DNA from: Caryophanales bacterium UBA4694
Lineage (GTDB): Bacteria > Bacillota_I > Bacilli_A > RFN20 > CAG-288
Assembly: GCA_002404835.1 (NCBI GenBank)
Contig: DHKM01000035.1
Location: 94,711-158,710, forward strand
Reading direction: 5' to 3'
DNA length: 64,000 bases
A model generated the notes under the pieces. That model made no database searches and was not told the origin of the DNA. It saw only the letters and a program-made list of their open reading frames with translations. Numbering within the stretch: position 1 is the first letter of the stretch; every line of letters starts with the position of its first letter. The translations under genes were made by a program, and so were the position numbers. Below are positions 52,638 through 61,815 of this stretch, one piece after another.

Positions 52638-54327
52638 GAAGAATCATTTTCTTAGGAATTTTTTAGTCTTCATCTTTGATTTTCTTCTTTTTTTCAGTGT
52701 TTCAATTCCGTGGTTTGTATTTAGCAGAAATCAAGAGATAGATGAAACAAAAGAAACAGCAGATTATATAGTTTCTTTGTATCAGGAAAAGGAAAATCTT
52801 ACATTTTCGGATATTTACGGTTCCTTGCTTCATTGTAGTAATATCCGTATTTCCGTCTATGACAAGACGAAAGATAACTTTTTGCTTTTTGATTCCCATC
52901 AGGAAGCTTATATAAAAGACACTTCAATCGATAGAAAAGAGCTGAACCCGATTTTCTTAAAGGATCCATATTTGGGGAACTCATGTACTATGTATCAAGA
53001 TATCAACCAATCTTATTTGGTGAAAGTGTCGAAAAGAGTCTCTGGTTCTTATTCGATTTCCAAATTGTTTCTTATTTATGGACCGTTAGGATGCCTCATT
53101 TGGTCTATTCTGATTTGCGTGTTTTTGTCCTATAACAATAAGAGAACTCTCAGGCCTTTGAAACTTCAAATCAGCAAACTACAGGATCTGACTAGTATTC
53201 ATCGAACTATGGATTATGAGGATGATCTGAATTATCTGACGATGGTTTTGAGAGATTCAAGACATAAACTGAGAAAAGAACTGGAAGTAAACCGAATTTC
53301 GGATCAGAAAATGAATTTTATTTTGGATTCTTTCTCGGAAGGCCTAATCGTCATTGATTCATCTTATAAGGTCGTTCTTATCAATAAAAAGGCTTTGCAG
53401 ATTTTCTCTTATCAAAAAGAAGATATTCAGGATCGTCATTTAGAGAATCTTAATGCACCTCATGAACTGGAAGTCAACTTTTCCATGGTAATTCATACAA
53501 ATACTTCCCTGTCTTTTGTGGAAAAAATAAACTCAAGGGTCTATCAGTGTGATATTAATCCGATTGATTATTCCTGGACAAGAGGAATCACAAATGAAAA
53601 GAACGGTGCTTCCTTGGTTCTGATCGATATCACCGATGACTACAATTCCGGAAGCATGAAGAAGGAATTTTTTGCCAATGCTTCGCATGAACTGAAATCG
53701 CCACTAACTAGTATTCTAGGTTATCTTCAACTGATTGAAAGTCATGCGATTCAAGGAGAGGAAAATGTCGATAGGGCCATTTCTAAATGTGTTTTTGAAA
53801 GCAAGAGAATGAATAAGATTATTTCCGATATGCTGACTCTCTCTTCTTTGGAGAGTCAAAACCTCAAGAGTATCGAAGAAATTCAGGTTGCTAATGCAAC
53901 TGACAATATTCTTTCTTCTTTGGAACCACAGATTCGGGAAAAGAAAATCAGTGTTATCAAAGATTATTGTTCGTTCAACATTAAAATGAATTTGGAGGAT
54001 TTTGACAAGCTTGTGAGGAATCTCTTGGATAACGCAATAAAATACAATAAACAGGAAGGGTCTTTATATGTGATCGTGAAAGACCGCAAGATTACAATCA
54101 GAGATACAGGTATTGGAATTTCCCTGGAAAATCAGTCCCGTGTTTTCGAACGTTTTTTCCGGGTAGATAAAGCCAGATCCAAAAAGAGCGGCGATACTGG
54201 ACTCGGACTTGCTATTGTCAAACATATCTGCAATTATTATGACCTTCATATTTCTCTTGAATCGTCACTAGGTGTTGGAAGTGAGTTCACTGTCAGTTTT
54301 CCTATCGACAAGGATTTTTCTTCCTGA
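52630..54327 (+). CDS. PhoR-like PAS-containing sensor histidine kinase
   Basis: A complete 565-residue kinase: helix 1 (11-32), external domain of about 105 residues, helix 2 (145-168), juxtamembrane segment, PAS domain (about 226-340), HisKA with H353 in NASHELKSPLTSILGYLQ, and HATPase_c with N box (NLLDNAIKYNK), DTGIGI, FERFFRVDKARS and GLGLAIVKHI. The layout is that of PhoR/WalK-like kinases, though I see no HAMP domain. The external domain gives no hint of the signal. Confidence 0.92.
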   Translation: MNKKNHFLRNFLVFIFDFLLFFSVSIPWFVFSRNQEIDETKETADYIVSLYQEKENLTFSDIYGSLLHCSNIRISVYDKTKDNFLLFDSHQEAYIKDTSIDRKELNPIFLKDPYLGNSCTMYQDINQSYLVKVSKRVSGSYSISKLFLIYGPLGCLIWSILICVFLSYNNKRTLRPLKLQISKLQDLTSIHRTMDYEDDLNYLTMVLRDSRHKLRKELEVNRISDQKMNFILDSFSEGLIVIDSSYKVVLINKKALQIFSYQKEDIQDRHLENLNAPHELEVNFSMVIHTNTSLSFVEKINSRVYQCDINPIDYSWTRGITNEKNGASLVLIDITDDYNSGSMKKEFFANASHELKSPLTSILGYLQLIESHAIQGEENVDRAISKCVFESKRMNKIISDMLTLSSLESQNLKSIEEIQVANATDNILSSLEPQIREKKISVIKDYCSFNIKMNLEDFDKLVRNLLDNAIKYNKQEGSLYVIVKDRKITIRDTGIGISLENQSRVFERFFRVDKARSKKSGDTGLGLAIVKHICNYYDLHISLESSLGVGSEFTVSFPIDKDFSS

Positions 54328-54344
54328 TTTTTGTTTCCAATATA

Positions 54345-54376
54345 AAAGCTGGGGAAATAACCCCAGCTGGTTTTTT
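54345..54376. terminator. Bidirectional terminator
   Basis: Stem AGCTGGGG/CCCCAGCT with loop AAATAA (54347-54368), T-run on the + side and T-rich on the - side, between the kinase gene and the convergent lipoprotein gene. Confidence 0.88.
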
Positions 54377-55541
54377 AGTCTAAAAGTCCAATCAAATCGT
54401 CCCAATCAGAGTCGAATTCTATTTTTTTATAACTATCTTTATCCTTGACTTCTTCGACTTTTGTATTTTTTCCAGAAGCAAATTCTAACTTGACATCAAG
54501 TTTGTACTCCATTGTGACATCCGTTTTGAAAGTCATGTTATTTACTGTAGAAGTACTGGTAAAGGTGTAATTGCAATCAATGGTTGTACCGATAGAACGG
54601 ATAGAGGTGGTATCGAATACGAAGGCAATGGCGAATGTGTTGACATTGAAATGATGTTCTTTTTTCGTTTCTACGATATTGGAGAAAATATCGGAGAAAT
54701 CTGTATTTTCGTATCCGAATATTTCATCATCGACAGGAACATCATCCATTAATTTTTCATTGTCCTTCAGATTTTTAAGATCTACGCTGTAGGAATAAGT
54801 CCCATCATCATGCTGCTGAGCTTGGACTTGTCCATTGTTGGAAGCTATTTTCTCAATTTCAGTTGTGATTTCCTTGACGAAGGAATCGATGTTTTCTTGG
54901 GAAGTGATGGGAAGGTTTTCATCCGAGAGACCATTGTCGAAATAGAACTTGTTGTCTAGACTGAATGTGGTATTGATGTTTTTGTCATAGTTCTTTTCGT
55001 CGTCTTTTAGATTGAGTTTTGCTGAAATGGCGCTTTGGAGTTTCGTATCAGAAAGATCGACATAGGTATTGAACCCTTCTGTATAGATGTTCAATCCCAT
55101 AGTCCCGGAAGGAGCAGAATAGGTCTTTTCGAAGTTGTCGGATTTTACGTTTCCTTTGATATCGACATCGGCTTTGATTCCTGCGTTGGACTTTAGATCG
55201 TTAAGATTGTCTGAACTTAGTCCGGTTGCCTGAAGATTCATTTTGATATTCTTGAAATCTGTGCTGTCTTCCTTCTTATAGGTTCCTGTTTCGGTTTTGG
55301 ATTTCGGATAGTTGTTCTCTATTTTGGATGCATAGTGATAACTTCCGTCTTTCATGGTCAGGGAGAGTGTGTCTTCGTTTGCCATGTTTTCGGCAGCATC
55401 GTCCATGATTTCCTTTGCCTCTTCGACGGTAATGGCTTTCCCTTTCTTTACTTGTCCGGCAAGCGGCTGGGCATTATTGTTGCATCCCGTCAATAGGAAT
55501 GCGACAAGCAGAAACGGCATCTTTTTCAACGTTTTTTTCAT
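54375..55541 (-). CDS. Lipoprotein of the sigma/anti-sigma operon
   Basis: A 388-residue lipoprotein with lipobox LTGC (C20). The body is acidic, Asp/Asn/Lys-rich, with regular beta-type stretches (VDIKGNVKSDNFEKTYS, GTYSYSVDLKNLKDNEKL, TIDCNYTFTSTSTVNNMTFKTDVTMEYKLDVKLEF), resembling LolA/DUF-type lipoproteins that bind hydrophobic ligands, but I make no family call. It lies 58 bases after the anti-sigma-like gene and is likely in its operon or regulon. Confidence 0.75.
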   Translation of the reverse strand: MKKTLKKMPFLLVAFLLTGCNNNAQPLAGQVKKGKAITVEEAKEIMDDAAENMANEDTLSLTMKDGSYHYASKIENNYPKSKTETGTYKKEDSTDFKNIKMNLQATGLSSDNLNDLKSNAGIKADVDIKGNVKSDNFEKTYSAPSGTMGLNIYTEGFNTYVDLSDTKLQSAISAKLNLKDDEKNYDKNINTTFSLDNKFYFDNGLSDENLPITSQENIDSFVKEITTEIEKIASNNGQVQAQQHDDGTYSYSVDLKNLKDNEKLMDDVPVDDEIFGYENTDFSDIFSNIVETKKEHHFNVNTFAIAFVFDTTSIRSIGTTIDCNYTFTSTSTVNNMTFKTDVTMEYKLDVKLEFASGKNTKVEEVKDKDSYKKIEFDSDWDDLIGLLD

Positions 55542-55599
55542 TTTATTTTCCTCTTTTCACTCTATATACAGTTTGGATTTCTTTTTTATTGGTGAAATT

Positions 55600-56628
55600 T
55601 CAATTTTTTTCAAAATCGTAAATCAAATTGCCACTGCTATCCTTCGTGAAAGAAAAATCCGATTTCAATAATGATACAGGAGAATAGTTCAGTTCGAAAT
55701 ATTCTACATTGTAATTGTTCTCGACTTTTTTGTGTGAAGTCTTGGTCTTGATGATTCCAGTCGGTTTGCTGTGGACAAAATTGCATTCGTCTATGCCTTT
55801 TTCTTTTTCGAATGTTGTCGTAAGTTTGTAGAATTCAGTATCGACAAAGATTCTATCTTTCTTTTCACTGATTTTATAGAATAAACCTTTTCCATCCTCG
55901 TCTTCGTCCTGCATGATGGCTATTAGTTTGTCGTTGCTGGAAAAGACGGAACGTATTCTTTTTTCGTCTTCTTCATTGTCAACATAGATGTATCCTTTGT
56001 ATACATTATCATTCAGAACATAAACCGCTTCATTGATGCTTTCCCCTTTTTGAATGTCTTTTTTGGTATATACTTTGTTTTCTCCCTGGAAGAGAACGTA
56101 GGAATAGGTTTCGTTTTGATAGACAAATTCAGTTTTTCCATAGGTGATGGATAAGGTGTCCTCTGTGGCCAAGAATGCGTCGATATAAGGGAAAAGATTA
56201 CTATATGTGTTTTTAATTTTTTCTTGTTTGTTTGTAACGTTTAAGCTGATGTCGATATCTGTGGATATCAACCTCTTTACTTGTTTCTCAGGAATTGGTT
56301 TTTCACCAAGACTTGCGCCATAAAATAATTCCAATCCCGTTTGGGAAAGAAGGGAATTATCATTTAAGGAGACATCCTTGGTCAGAATCGGATCATATTT
56401 GACATCTTGAATCGGAGTGTCTGACTTTCTATAGTTGAGTACAGGAATGACAATTGCGATTGTGGTACAGGCTAAAGCCGAAAGTGAAGCTATTAAGGGA
56501 ATGAAATATCTTTTCTTTTTCTTGCTTTTTTCTTTCTGGATTTGGTTGTATTTTTCTAGAATCATGTTGGAAGTGGTATGGATTTTTAATTCTTGTAGTT
56601 CTTTTTTGATTTCAGTTTCAATATCCAT
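55600..56628 (-). CDS. Probable membrane anti-sigma factor
   Basis: 342 residues: a cytosolic N-terminus of about 40 residues (ETEIKKELQELKIHTTSNMILEKYNQIQ), a basic patch KSKKKKR, one helix (41-65), then a large external domain. Its start overlaps the sigma factor gene by 11 bases. This arrangement is standard for single-pass anti-sigma factors that sequester their ECF sigma until an envelope signal arrives. There is no zinc HxxxCxxC motif, so it is not a ZAS-type factor. The function is inferred from topology and position. Confidence 0.75.
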   Translation of the reverse strand: MDIETEIKKELQELKIHTTSNMILEKYNQIQKEKSKKKKRYFIPLIASLSALACTTIAIVIPVLNYRKSDTPIQDVKYDPILTKDVSLNDNSLLSQTGLELFYGASLGEKPIPEKQVKRLISTDIDISLNVTNKQEKIKNTYSNLFPYIDAFLATEDTLSITYGKTEFVYQNETYSYVLFQGENKVYTKKDIQKGESINEAVYVLNDNVYKGYIYVDNEEDEKRIRSVFSSNDKLIAIMQDEDEDGKGLFYKISEKKDRIFVDTEFYKLTTTFEKEKGIDECNFVHSKPTGIIKTKTSHKKVENNYNVEYFELNYSPVSLLKSDFSFTKDSSGNLIYDFEKN

Positions 56629-57139
56629 CTTTTTCTAATGCCTCCTTCATTTTCTTAATCGCATTGTTGTATTTCCAGGTTATTGTTCCTAGGGGTTTAT
56701 TCAATGCTGAAGAGATTTCTTTGTGCGTCATATCATATAGACAGTGCATGATAACGATTTGGTTTTCTTCATCGTCCAAAACCTCTTTCATTTTTGTTAA
56801 AACGTAATCATCAGAGTTATCGATGCCTTTGTCTTCGATTTGGGACATATCTACGTCTCTCTGAATCCTTTTGTATTTTTCCAGAATGTTCAAGGACAAA
56901 TTTTTTGCTGTCTGCATCAAGTATGCTAGTATGGAGCGATTTAAATCGATATCTTTTAGCTTTTCAAGAAATTTCAGATAGGTATCCTGGAGAACATTCT
57001 CAGCTTCTTCTTTACTTCTTAGCATCTGATACGCCATTGAATAGACGCCTCGGTAAGTAAGTCTGTAAAACTCATCGAAATATTCCATTCGACCAGACTG
57101 TAGATAGGATACCAATTCGACAAGATGATGTTCATTCAT
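56618..57139 (-). CDS. ECF-type RNA polymerase sigma factor
   Basis: 173 residues with sigma region 2 (FDEFYRLTYRGVYSMAYQMLRSKEEAENVLQDTYLKFLEKL) and region 4 (QIVIMHCLYDMTHKEISSALNKPLGTITWKYNNAIKKMKEAL), no regions 1 or 3. Such sigmas respond to envelope stress. No Shine-Dalgarno is clear before the ATG. Upstream is a near-palindrome ACAAATAATATTATTGT (57160-57176); I see no ECF-type GAAC/CGTC promoter. Confidence 0.9.
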   Translation of the reverse strand: MNEHHLVELVSYLQSGRMEYFDEFYRLTYRGVYSMAYQMLRSKEEAENVLQDTYLKFLEKLKDIDLNRSILAYLMQTAKNLSLNILEKYKRIQRDVDMSQIEDKGIDNSDDYVLTKMKEVLDDEENQIVIMHCLYDMTHKEISSALNKPLGTITWKYNNAIKKMKEALEKDGY

Positions 57140-57354
57140 GGCTTTATTCTCACTATATATACAAATAATATTATTGTTTTATTGGTAAGAAATAAATAAA
57201 TTTTATTAATTTGATTAATCGGTGTTTTTCTTCGTTATATTACAAGTGTAAAAGGAAAGGACGTGAATTTTAAGCAAAATGCAATTTTTCGTCTTTGAAG
57301 CTTTTATCAAAAGGTTTCCTGAGTATAATTTAACATGTAAGGAGAACATCAATC

Positions 57355-57582
57355 ATGAAATGGTTCAACAGTCTTCCAAGACTTGTCCAACTCATCCTTC
57401 TTTTGATTCCCGGTGTCAACTGGGTTGTCGAAATCATCGTGCGTGTTACTGCCTTGATCGAAAAGCCTAATCTCAATCATCTTTTGGGATTTATCTTCGG
57501 TCTTTGCATTCCATGCATTGCTGGATGGGTCGACTTCGTTTGGTGCTTGCTTTTCAAGCATCTCTTCCTTGCTGCTAACTAG
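57355..57582 (+). CDS. Two-helix small membrane protein
   Basis: 75 residues with two hydrophobic segments (about 10-35 and 42-70) joined by a short loop EKPNLN. Strong AAGGAG eight bases before the ATG, a TATAAT at about 57324, and its own terminator show it is a real monocistronic gene. Compact Trp- and Cys-containing helices (CIPCIAGWVDFVWCLLF). I do not recognise a characterised family. Confidence 0.8.
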   Translation: MKWFNSLPRLVQLILLLIPGVNWVVEIIVRVTALIEKPNLNHLLGFIFGLCIPCIAGWVDFVWCLLFKHLFLAAN

Positions 57583-57597
57583 TACTAGTAGCGGATG

Positions 57598-57622
57598 CCA
57601 CATCCTCATGGGTGTGGTTTTT
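57598..57622 (+). terminator. Intrinsic terminator
   Basis: Eight-pair stem CCACATCC/GGGTGTGG, loop TCAT, followed by TTTTTC, 15 bases after the two-helix protein stop. The spacer holds a tandem ACTAGTACTAGT. Confidence 0.85.
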
Positions 57623-57646
57623 CTTGTTTAATAAAAAGGAGAAAAA

Positions 57647-58411
57647 ATGGAACAAGTAAAAAAACATTCCAAAAAAAGAGTTTGGATTTTAATCATTTCG
57701 GTTCTTTCATTCATTCTTGTTCTTTTTAGTGTTTTCTTTGGTTATGTATCTTTTTACAATCATGCAACGCAAAATGCTATTGCTTGTATGGATGATACGT
57801 CTTTAAGTCAAATCCAGGATGAAAAGGATTATGTTTCCTTTGTTCCGAAGAAAGATTCGTTGAAATCGGATAAAGGATTTATTTTCTATCCGGGAGGAAA
57901 GGTAGAATATAAAAGTTATGCTCCTTTTCTTAGAGGTCTGTCGGATCTTGGTATTACATCGGTATTGGTGAAAATGCCATTTAATCTTGCTGTATTCAAT
58001 ATCAATGGTGCGGATAATAAGCAAACTCTTTTTCCTGAAATTAAAGAGTGGTTTATCGGAGGACATTCACTTGGTGGTGCAATGGCTTCTAATTATATCT
58101 ACCGTCATTATGATGATTATCATGGTCTTATCTTGTTGGGAAGTTATTCGACAAAGGACTTATCATCCTGTGATAACATTTCTACATTATCTCTTTTAGC
58201 AGAACATGATCAAGTTCTCGATAAAGAAAAATATGAGAAAAATAAGAAAAATCTTCCGAATTTAACGGAAATTACCGTTGATGGAGGAATCCATTCCTAT
58301 TTTGGAGATTATGGAATCCAATCTGGTGATGGTATACCATCCATATCTTTTGATGAACAGAATCGAAAAATCATTTCTTCGGTAGTTTCGTTTGTGTTTC
58401 ATATGAACTAA
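57647..58411 (+). CDS. Membrane-anchored alpha/beta hydrolase
   Basis: 254 residues: a basic N-terminus and one helix (about 11-38), then an external alpha/beta hydrolase fold. Catalytic triad readable as S141 in GGHSLGG, D188 in LAEHDQVLD and H216 in GGIHSYFGDYG; the downstream GDYGIQSGDG matches the Abhydrolase_5-type family (PF12695). The oxyanion region is FYPGGKVEYKSYAP. A lipase/esterase-like activity at the outer membrane face is likely; the substrate is unknown. AGGAG precedes the ATG. Confidence 0.88.
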   Translation: MEQVKKHSKKRVWILIISVLSFILVLFSVFFGYVSFYNHATQNAIACMDDTSLSQIQDEKDYVSFVPKKDSLKSDKGFIFYPGGKVEYKSYAPFLRGLSDLGITSVLVKMPFNLAVFNINGADNKQTLFPEIKEWFIGGHSLGGAMASNYIYRHYDDYHGLILLGSYSTKDLSSCDNISTLSLLAEHDQVLDKEKYEKNKKNLPNLTEITVDGGIHSYFGDYGIQSGDGIPSISFDEQNRKIISSVVSFVFHMN

Positions 58412-58539
58412 TGAATTAAATGTGAATTGCTTGCCTATATTTTGCGATTGTCTAAGATAAAATTCCTCATCTGTTTTTGTGTTGGGGTATAATAAATTTA
58501 TTAAAGTTCCATCTTTTATTCCAAGAGAGGGGGAATTAA

Positions 58540-61500
58540 ATGTTTAGTAAGATATTTATGCTTCTTATTAGTGGATTTATCGGAATCCAAACTTCTGTGC
58601 TGTTTTCATTTAATCACGGAAATATAACTCCGAAGGAAGATATAAAGCAGGAAATTCGCACAAAAAGGCAGCAAATAAAAGTTGCTTTTCCAACTCAGGA
58701 AGGTATGAGTTTCTTTGGCCATTCTGGGAAAGTGACTGGATATAATTATGATTATCTAGAAAAAATCTCCGAATATACGGGATGGGAAATGCAATATATC
58801 CCATATGGAAGTTCTAATGGTAATGAGGCCGTATCTAACGCACTTAATGATGTGAAGGATGGGAAAGCAGATCTTTTAGGACCGATTTTAAAAAACACGG
58901 GAACAGAAAAGATTTTTGAATTTCCTAGTCATAGCTATGGTTCTGTCTAGACGACACTTTGTGCTTTGAAGACCAGCGATTTGAGGGAACATAATCTTTA
59001 CTCTCAACCATTGTTGAAAATAGGTCTTTGGAAAACGGCCACTACTCGTAATTCAGAGGTCTTATCTTATGTCGAATCCGAAAAATTTAACTATGAGATC
59101 GTCGAATTTGAAACTGCCGATGAACAAAAACAGGCTTTACTCGACGGAAAGGTCGATGTGATTTCAAGCGTTTCTCTCTCTCCGATTTCTGGAACAAGAA
59201 TCGTTGCGAATTTTTCCCCTAGACCTTATTACTTTGTTACCAAGAAAGGAAACACGGAACTGGTTCAGAAATTAGACGAAGCCATGACCTTGATGAATCA
59301 AGTGGATCCTAATCTTCAAGATAAGTTATTCGATACTTATTTTCGTACGGCAAGTAATTCTTTCGTTCTCAATGAAGCTCAAAAACAGAAACTTGCCCGT
59401 ATGAATACGCTGAGGGTTTTATGCGCCCAATACGCTGCTCCATATATTTATGAAAAAGACAAAAAGGCATGCGGTCTTTTGGCTTCTGTTCTCAACGATT
59501 TTTCCAAGGAAGTTGGTGTCAAGATCTCTTATGAATTCTCCGCTTCTAGAGAAGATATGGTCTCCAAATTGGAAAAAGCGGATTATGATCTCATTCTTGG
59601 AATCAACATGACTTCTGGTAGATGCTCTCAATATGGGTTTATCAACAGTGTTCCTGTTCTTGAATCTGTTCTTTGTTTTGCACAAAAACCAGAAAACACA
59701 GCAACAGCAAAACGTATTGCGATAATGAAAGGACTTGAGGAGCAGTATCCTGTTTCTGAGTATGAAGAGGTTATTTACTGCGACAGTTCAAAGGATTGTA
59801 TTAAGGCTGTCGAACAGGGAAAGGCAGATATTGCTTTTGCATCCCGTGATGCTATGCAATACTATATTTATGAATCCGGAAGTACTTTGGTCACTAGTCT
59901 TGTTCCGGGGCAGACGGTGAATGTTACTTTTCCTGTTTCTAGGAAATCTGATTCCACTCTTCTTACTGCATTGAATGGTTATATTGATAGTATTTCGGAA
60001 ACGGATTTAACTTCGTATATCAGTGAGGCAAACCTTCATAAAGATACCATTTCTATTTCTCTTTTCATTAAGAGAAATCCTCTTTCTGCATCCTTGATTC
60101 TAGGTTCTATTGTTCTCGTTATAGCTGCTATTATCTTTTTCTTTGTTATTCGTTCGATTAAACAAAAGGAAAAATTGCAGCTGGCACATAATAAGCAACT
60201 TTCTGATGCATTGGAAATTGCGGATGAAGCAAATAAAGCAAAGACAACGTTCTTATCAAATATGAGCCATGATATAAGAACACCGATGAATGCTGTAATT
60301 GGGTTCTCTACGCTTCTTGCCAAAAATCCATCAGATGAGACGAAGGTTAAAGAATATTCCAGGAAAATCACGGCTGCCAGCAATCATCTTTTAGGTTTGA
60401 TCAATGACATTCTCGATATTACCAAAATCGAGAACGGAAAAATGTCTTTGCATCAGTCAGTGTTTTCCTTGGATGAACTGGTCAGTTCTGTAAATGTAGT
60501 CATTCGTCCTATGGCCAACGCGAAGAAACAGGAGCTAAGGATTAATGTAGGAGCCATGAATCATGAGTTGTTCATAGGTGACAAGACAAGATTGAATCAG
60601 ATTCTTATTAATCTTCTTTCTAATTCCATCAAATACACGCCAGAAGGTGGACAAATTATGTTGGAAATTACAGATAATGGTCAGTCCTCCCCTTCTATTG
60701 AAAGACTTCGCTTTGTTGTAGCAGACAATGGTTACGGAATTTCGGATGAATTCAAGAAGGTGATATTTGAGCCATTCACAAGAGCTGAGGACAGTACAAT
60801 CAACAAAGAAGTGGGGACTGGTTTAGGTCTTGCGATTACAAAGAATATCATCGATTTGATGGGTGGTACCATTTCCCTGGACAGCAAACTTGGGAAGGGC
60901 TCTATTTTCACTGTTGATCTTTCTCTAAGGCTCACGCATGAAGAGGAAGATGAGAATTTCTGGGCAAATCACAATGTATCGAGAATTCTTTTGGTAGATG
61001 ATGAAAAGAGTATTTGTGATGGAATCAAGGAGACCATGAAGAATACCGGGGTTTCCTTCGATGCATGTTATTCTGGAATGGATGCCATCAAACTTGTCAG
61101 GGAACGTTATGAAGAACACCAAGAATACAATACGATTATTCTTGATTGGCAGATGCCAGGCATGAACGGCTTGGATACGGCTAAAGAGATAAGAAAAATT
61201 GTTCCAGTTGACACTCCGATTTTGTTCCTTACCTCCTATGATTGGACGGATATTGAGACTAAAGCTCTGGAAATAGATATCGATGGTTTCTTGGCAAAAC
61301 CATTTACGGAAGTAAATTTGAAAGAAAAACTCATCGAAGTGGAACGTTTCAAGAATTCAGTTTCCGAGGACGATTCAGTGATGGATTTAGGCGGGATGCA
61401 TTTCCTTCTTGCCGAAGATAATGATCTAAATGCTGAAATTGTTGTCGAACTGCTGAAGTCGGAAGGTGCGGATTGTGTGGTAGCCAAAAACGGAAAAGAA

Positions 61501-61815
61501 GCCGTTGATCTATTCGAAAAATCCGAGCCGAAACATTTCAATGCAATCTTGATGGATGTTATGATGCCGGTTATGGATGGGTATGAAGCGACCAAGGCCA
61601 TCCGCAGGTCCTCTCATCAGGATGCCAAGGATATTCCGATTATCGCTATGACGGCCAGTGCTTTTGTCAAGGATGTCCAGGACGCTCTTGATTCGGGAAT
61701 GAATGCACATCTTGCTAAACCAATCCATATCGATGCTTTGAAGAATACCCTTACGTCTTGCAAGAAGAAAATCGAAGCTTCAGAAGAAAAGCAGAAGGAG
61801 GGGTTAACGAAATGA
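58540..61815 (+). pseudogene. SBP-type hybrid sensor histidine kinase with in-frame TAG
   Basis: One continuous frame of about 1091 codons, interrupted only by TAG at 58948-58950 (codon 137). Order: N-terminal signal/membrane segment, first SBP_bac_3 domain (from about 45; the TAG falls in it), second SBP_bac_3 domain (about 290-505), a helix (about 515-535), HisKA with FLSNMSHDIRTPMNAVIGFS (His near 577), HATPase_c (GTGLGLAITKNI), receiver 1 (ILDWQMPGMNG) and receiver 2 (ILMDVMMPVMDGYEA). The sequence on both sides of the TAG is good SBP_bac_3 (FEFPSHSYGSV, then TTLCALKTSDL), and no ribosome site supports a restart at the TTG in 58966. GAGGGGG precedes the ATG. It should sense small ligands and feed a phosphorelay through the Hpt protein. 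Confidence 0.85.

Noticed and set aside
58966..61815. Separate kinase gene starting at TTG 58966
   Set aside because: No ribosome site precedes it, it would begin in the middle of an SBP domain, and it is in the same frame as the upstream piece; a single interrupted gene is simpler.
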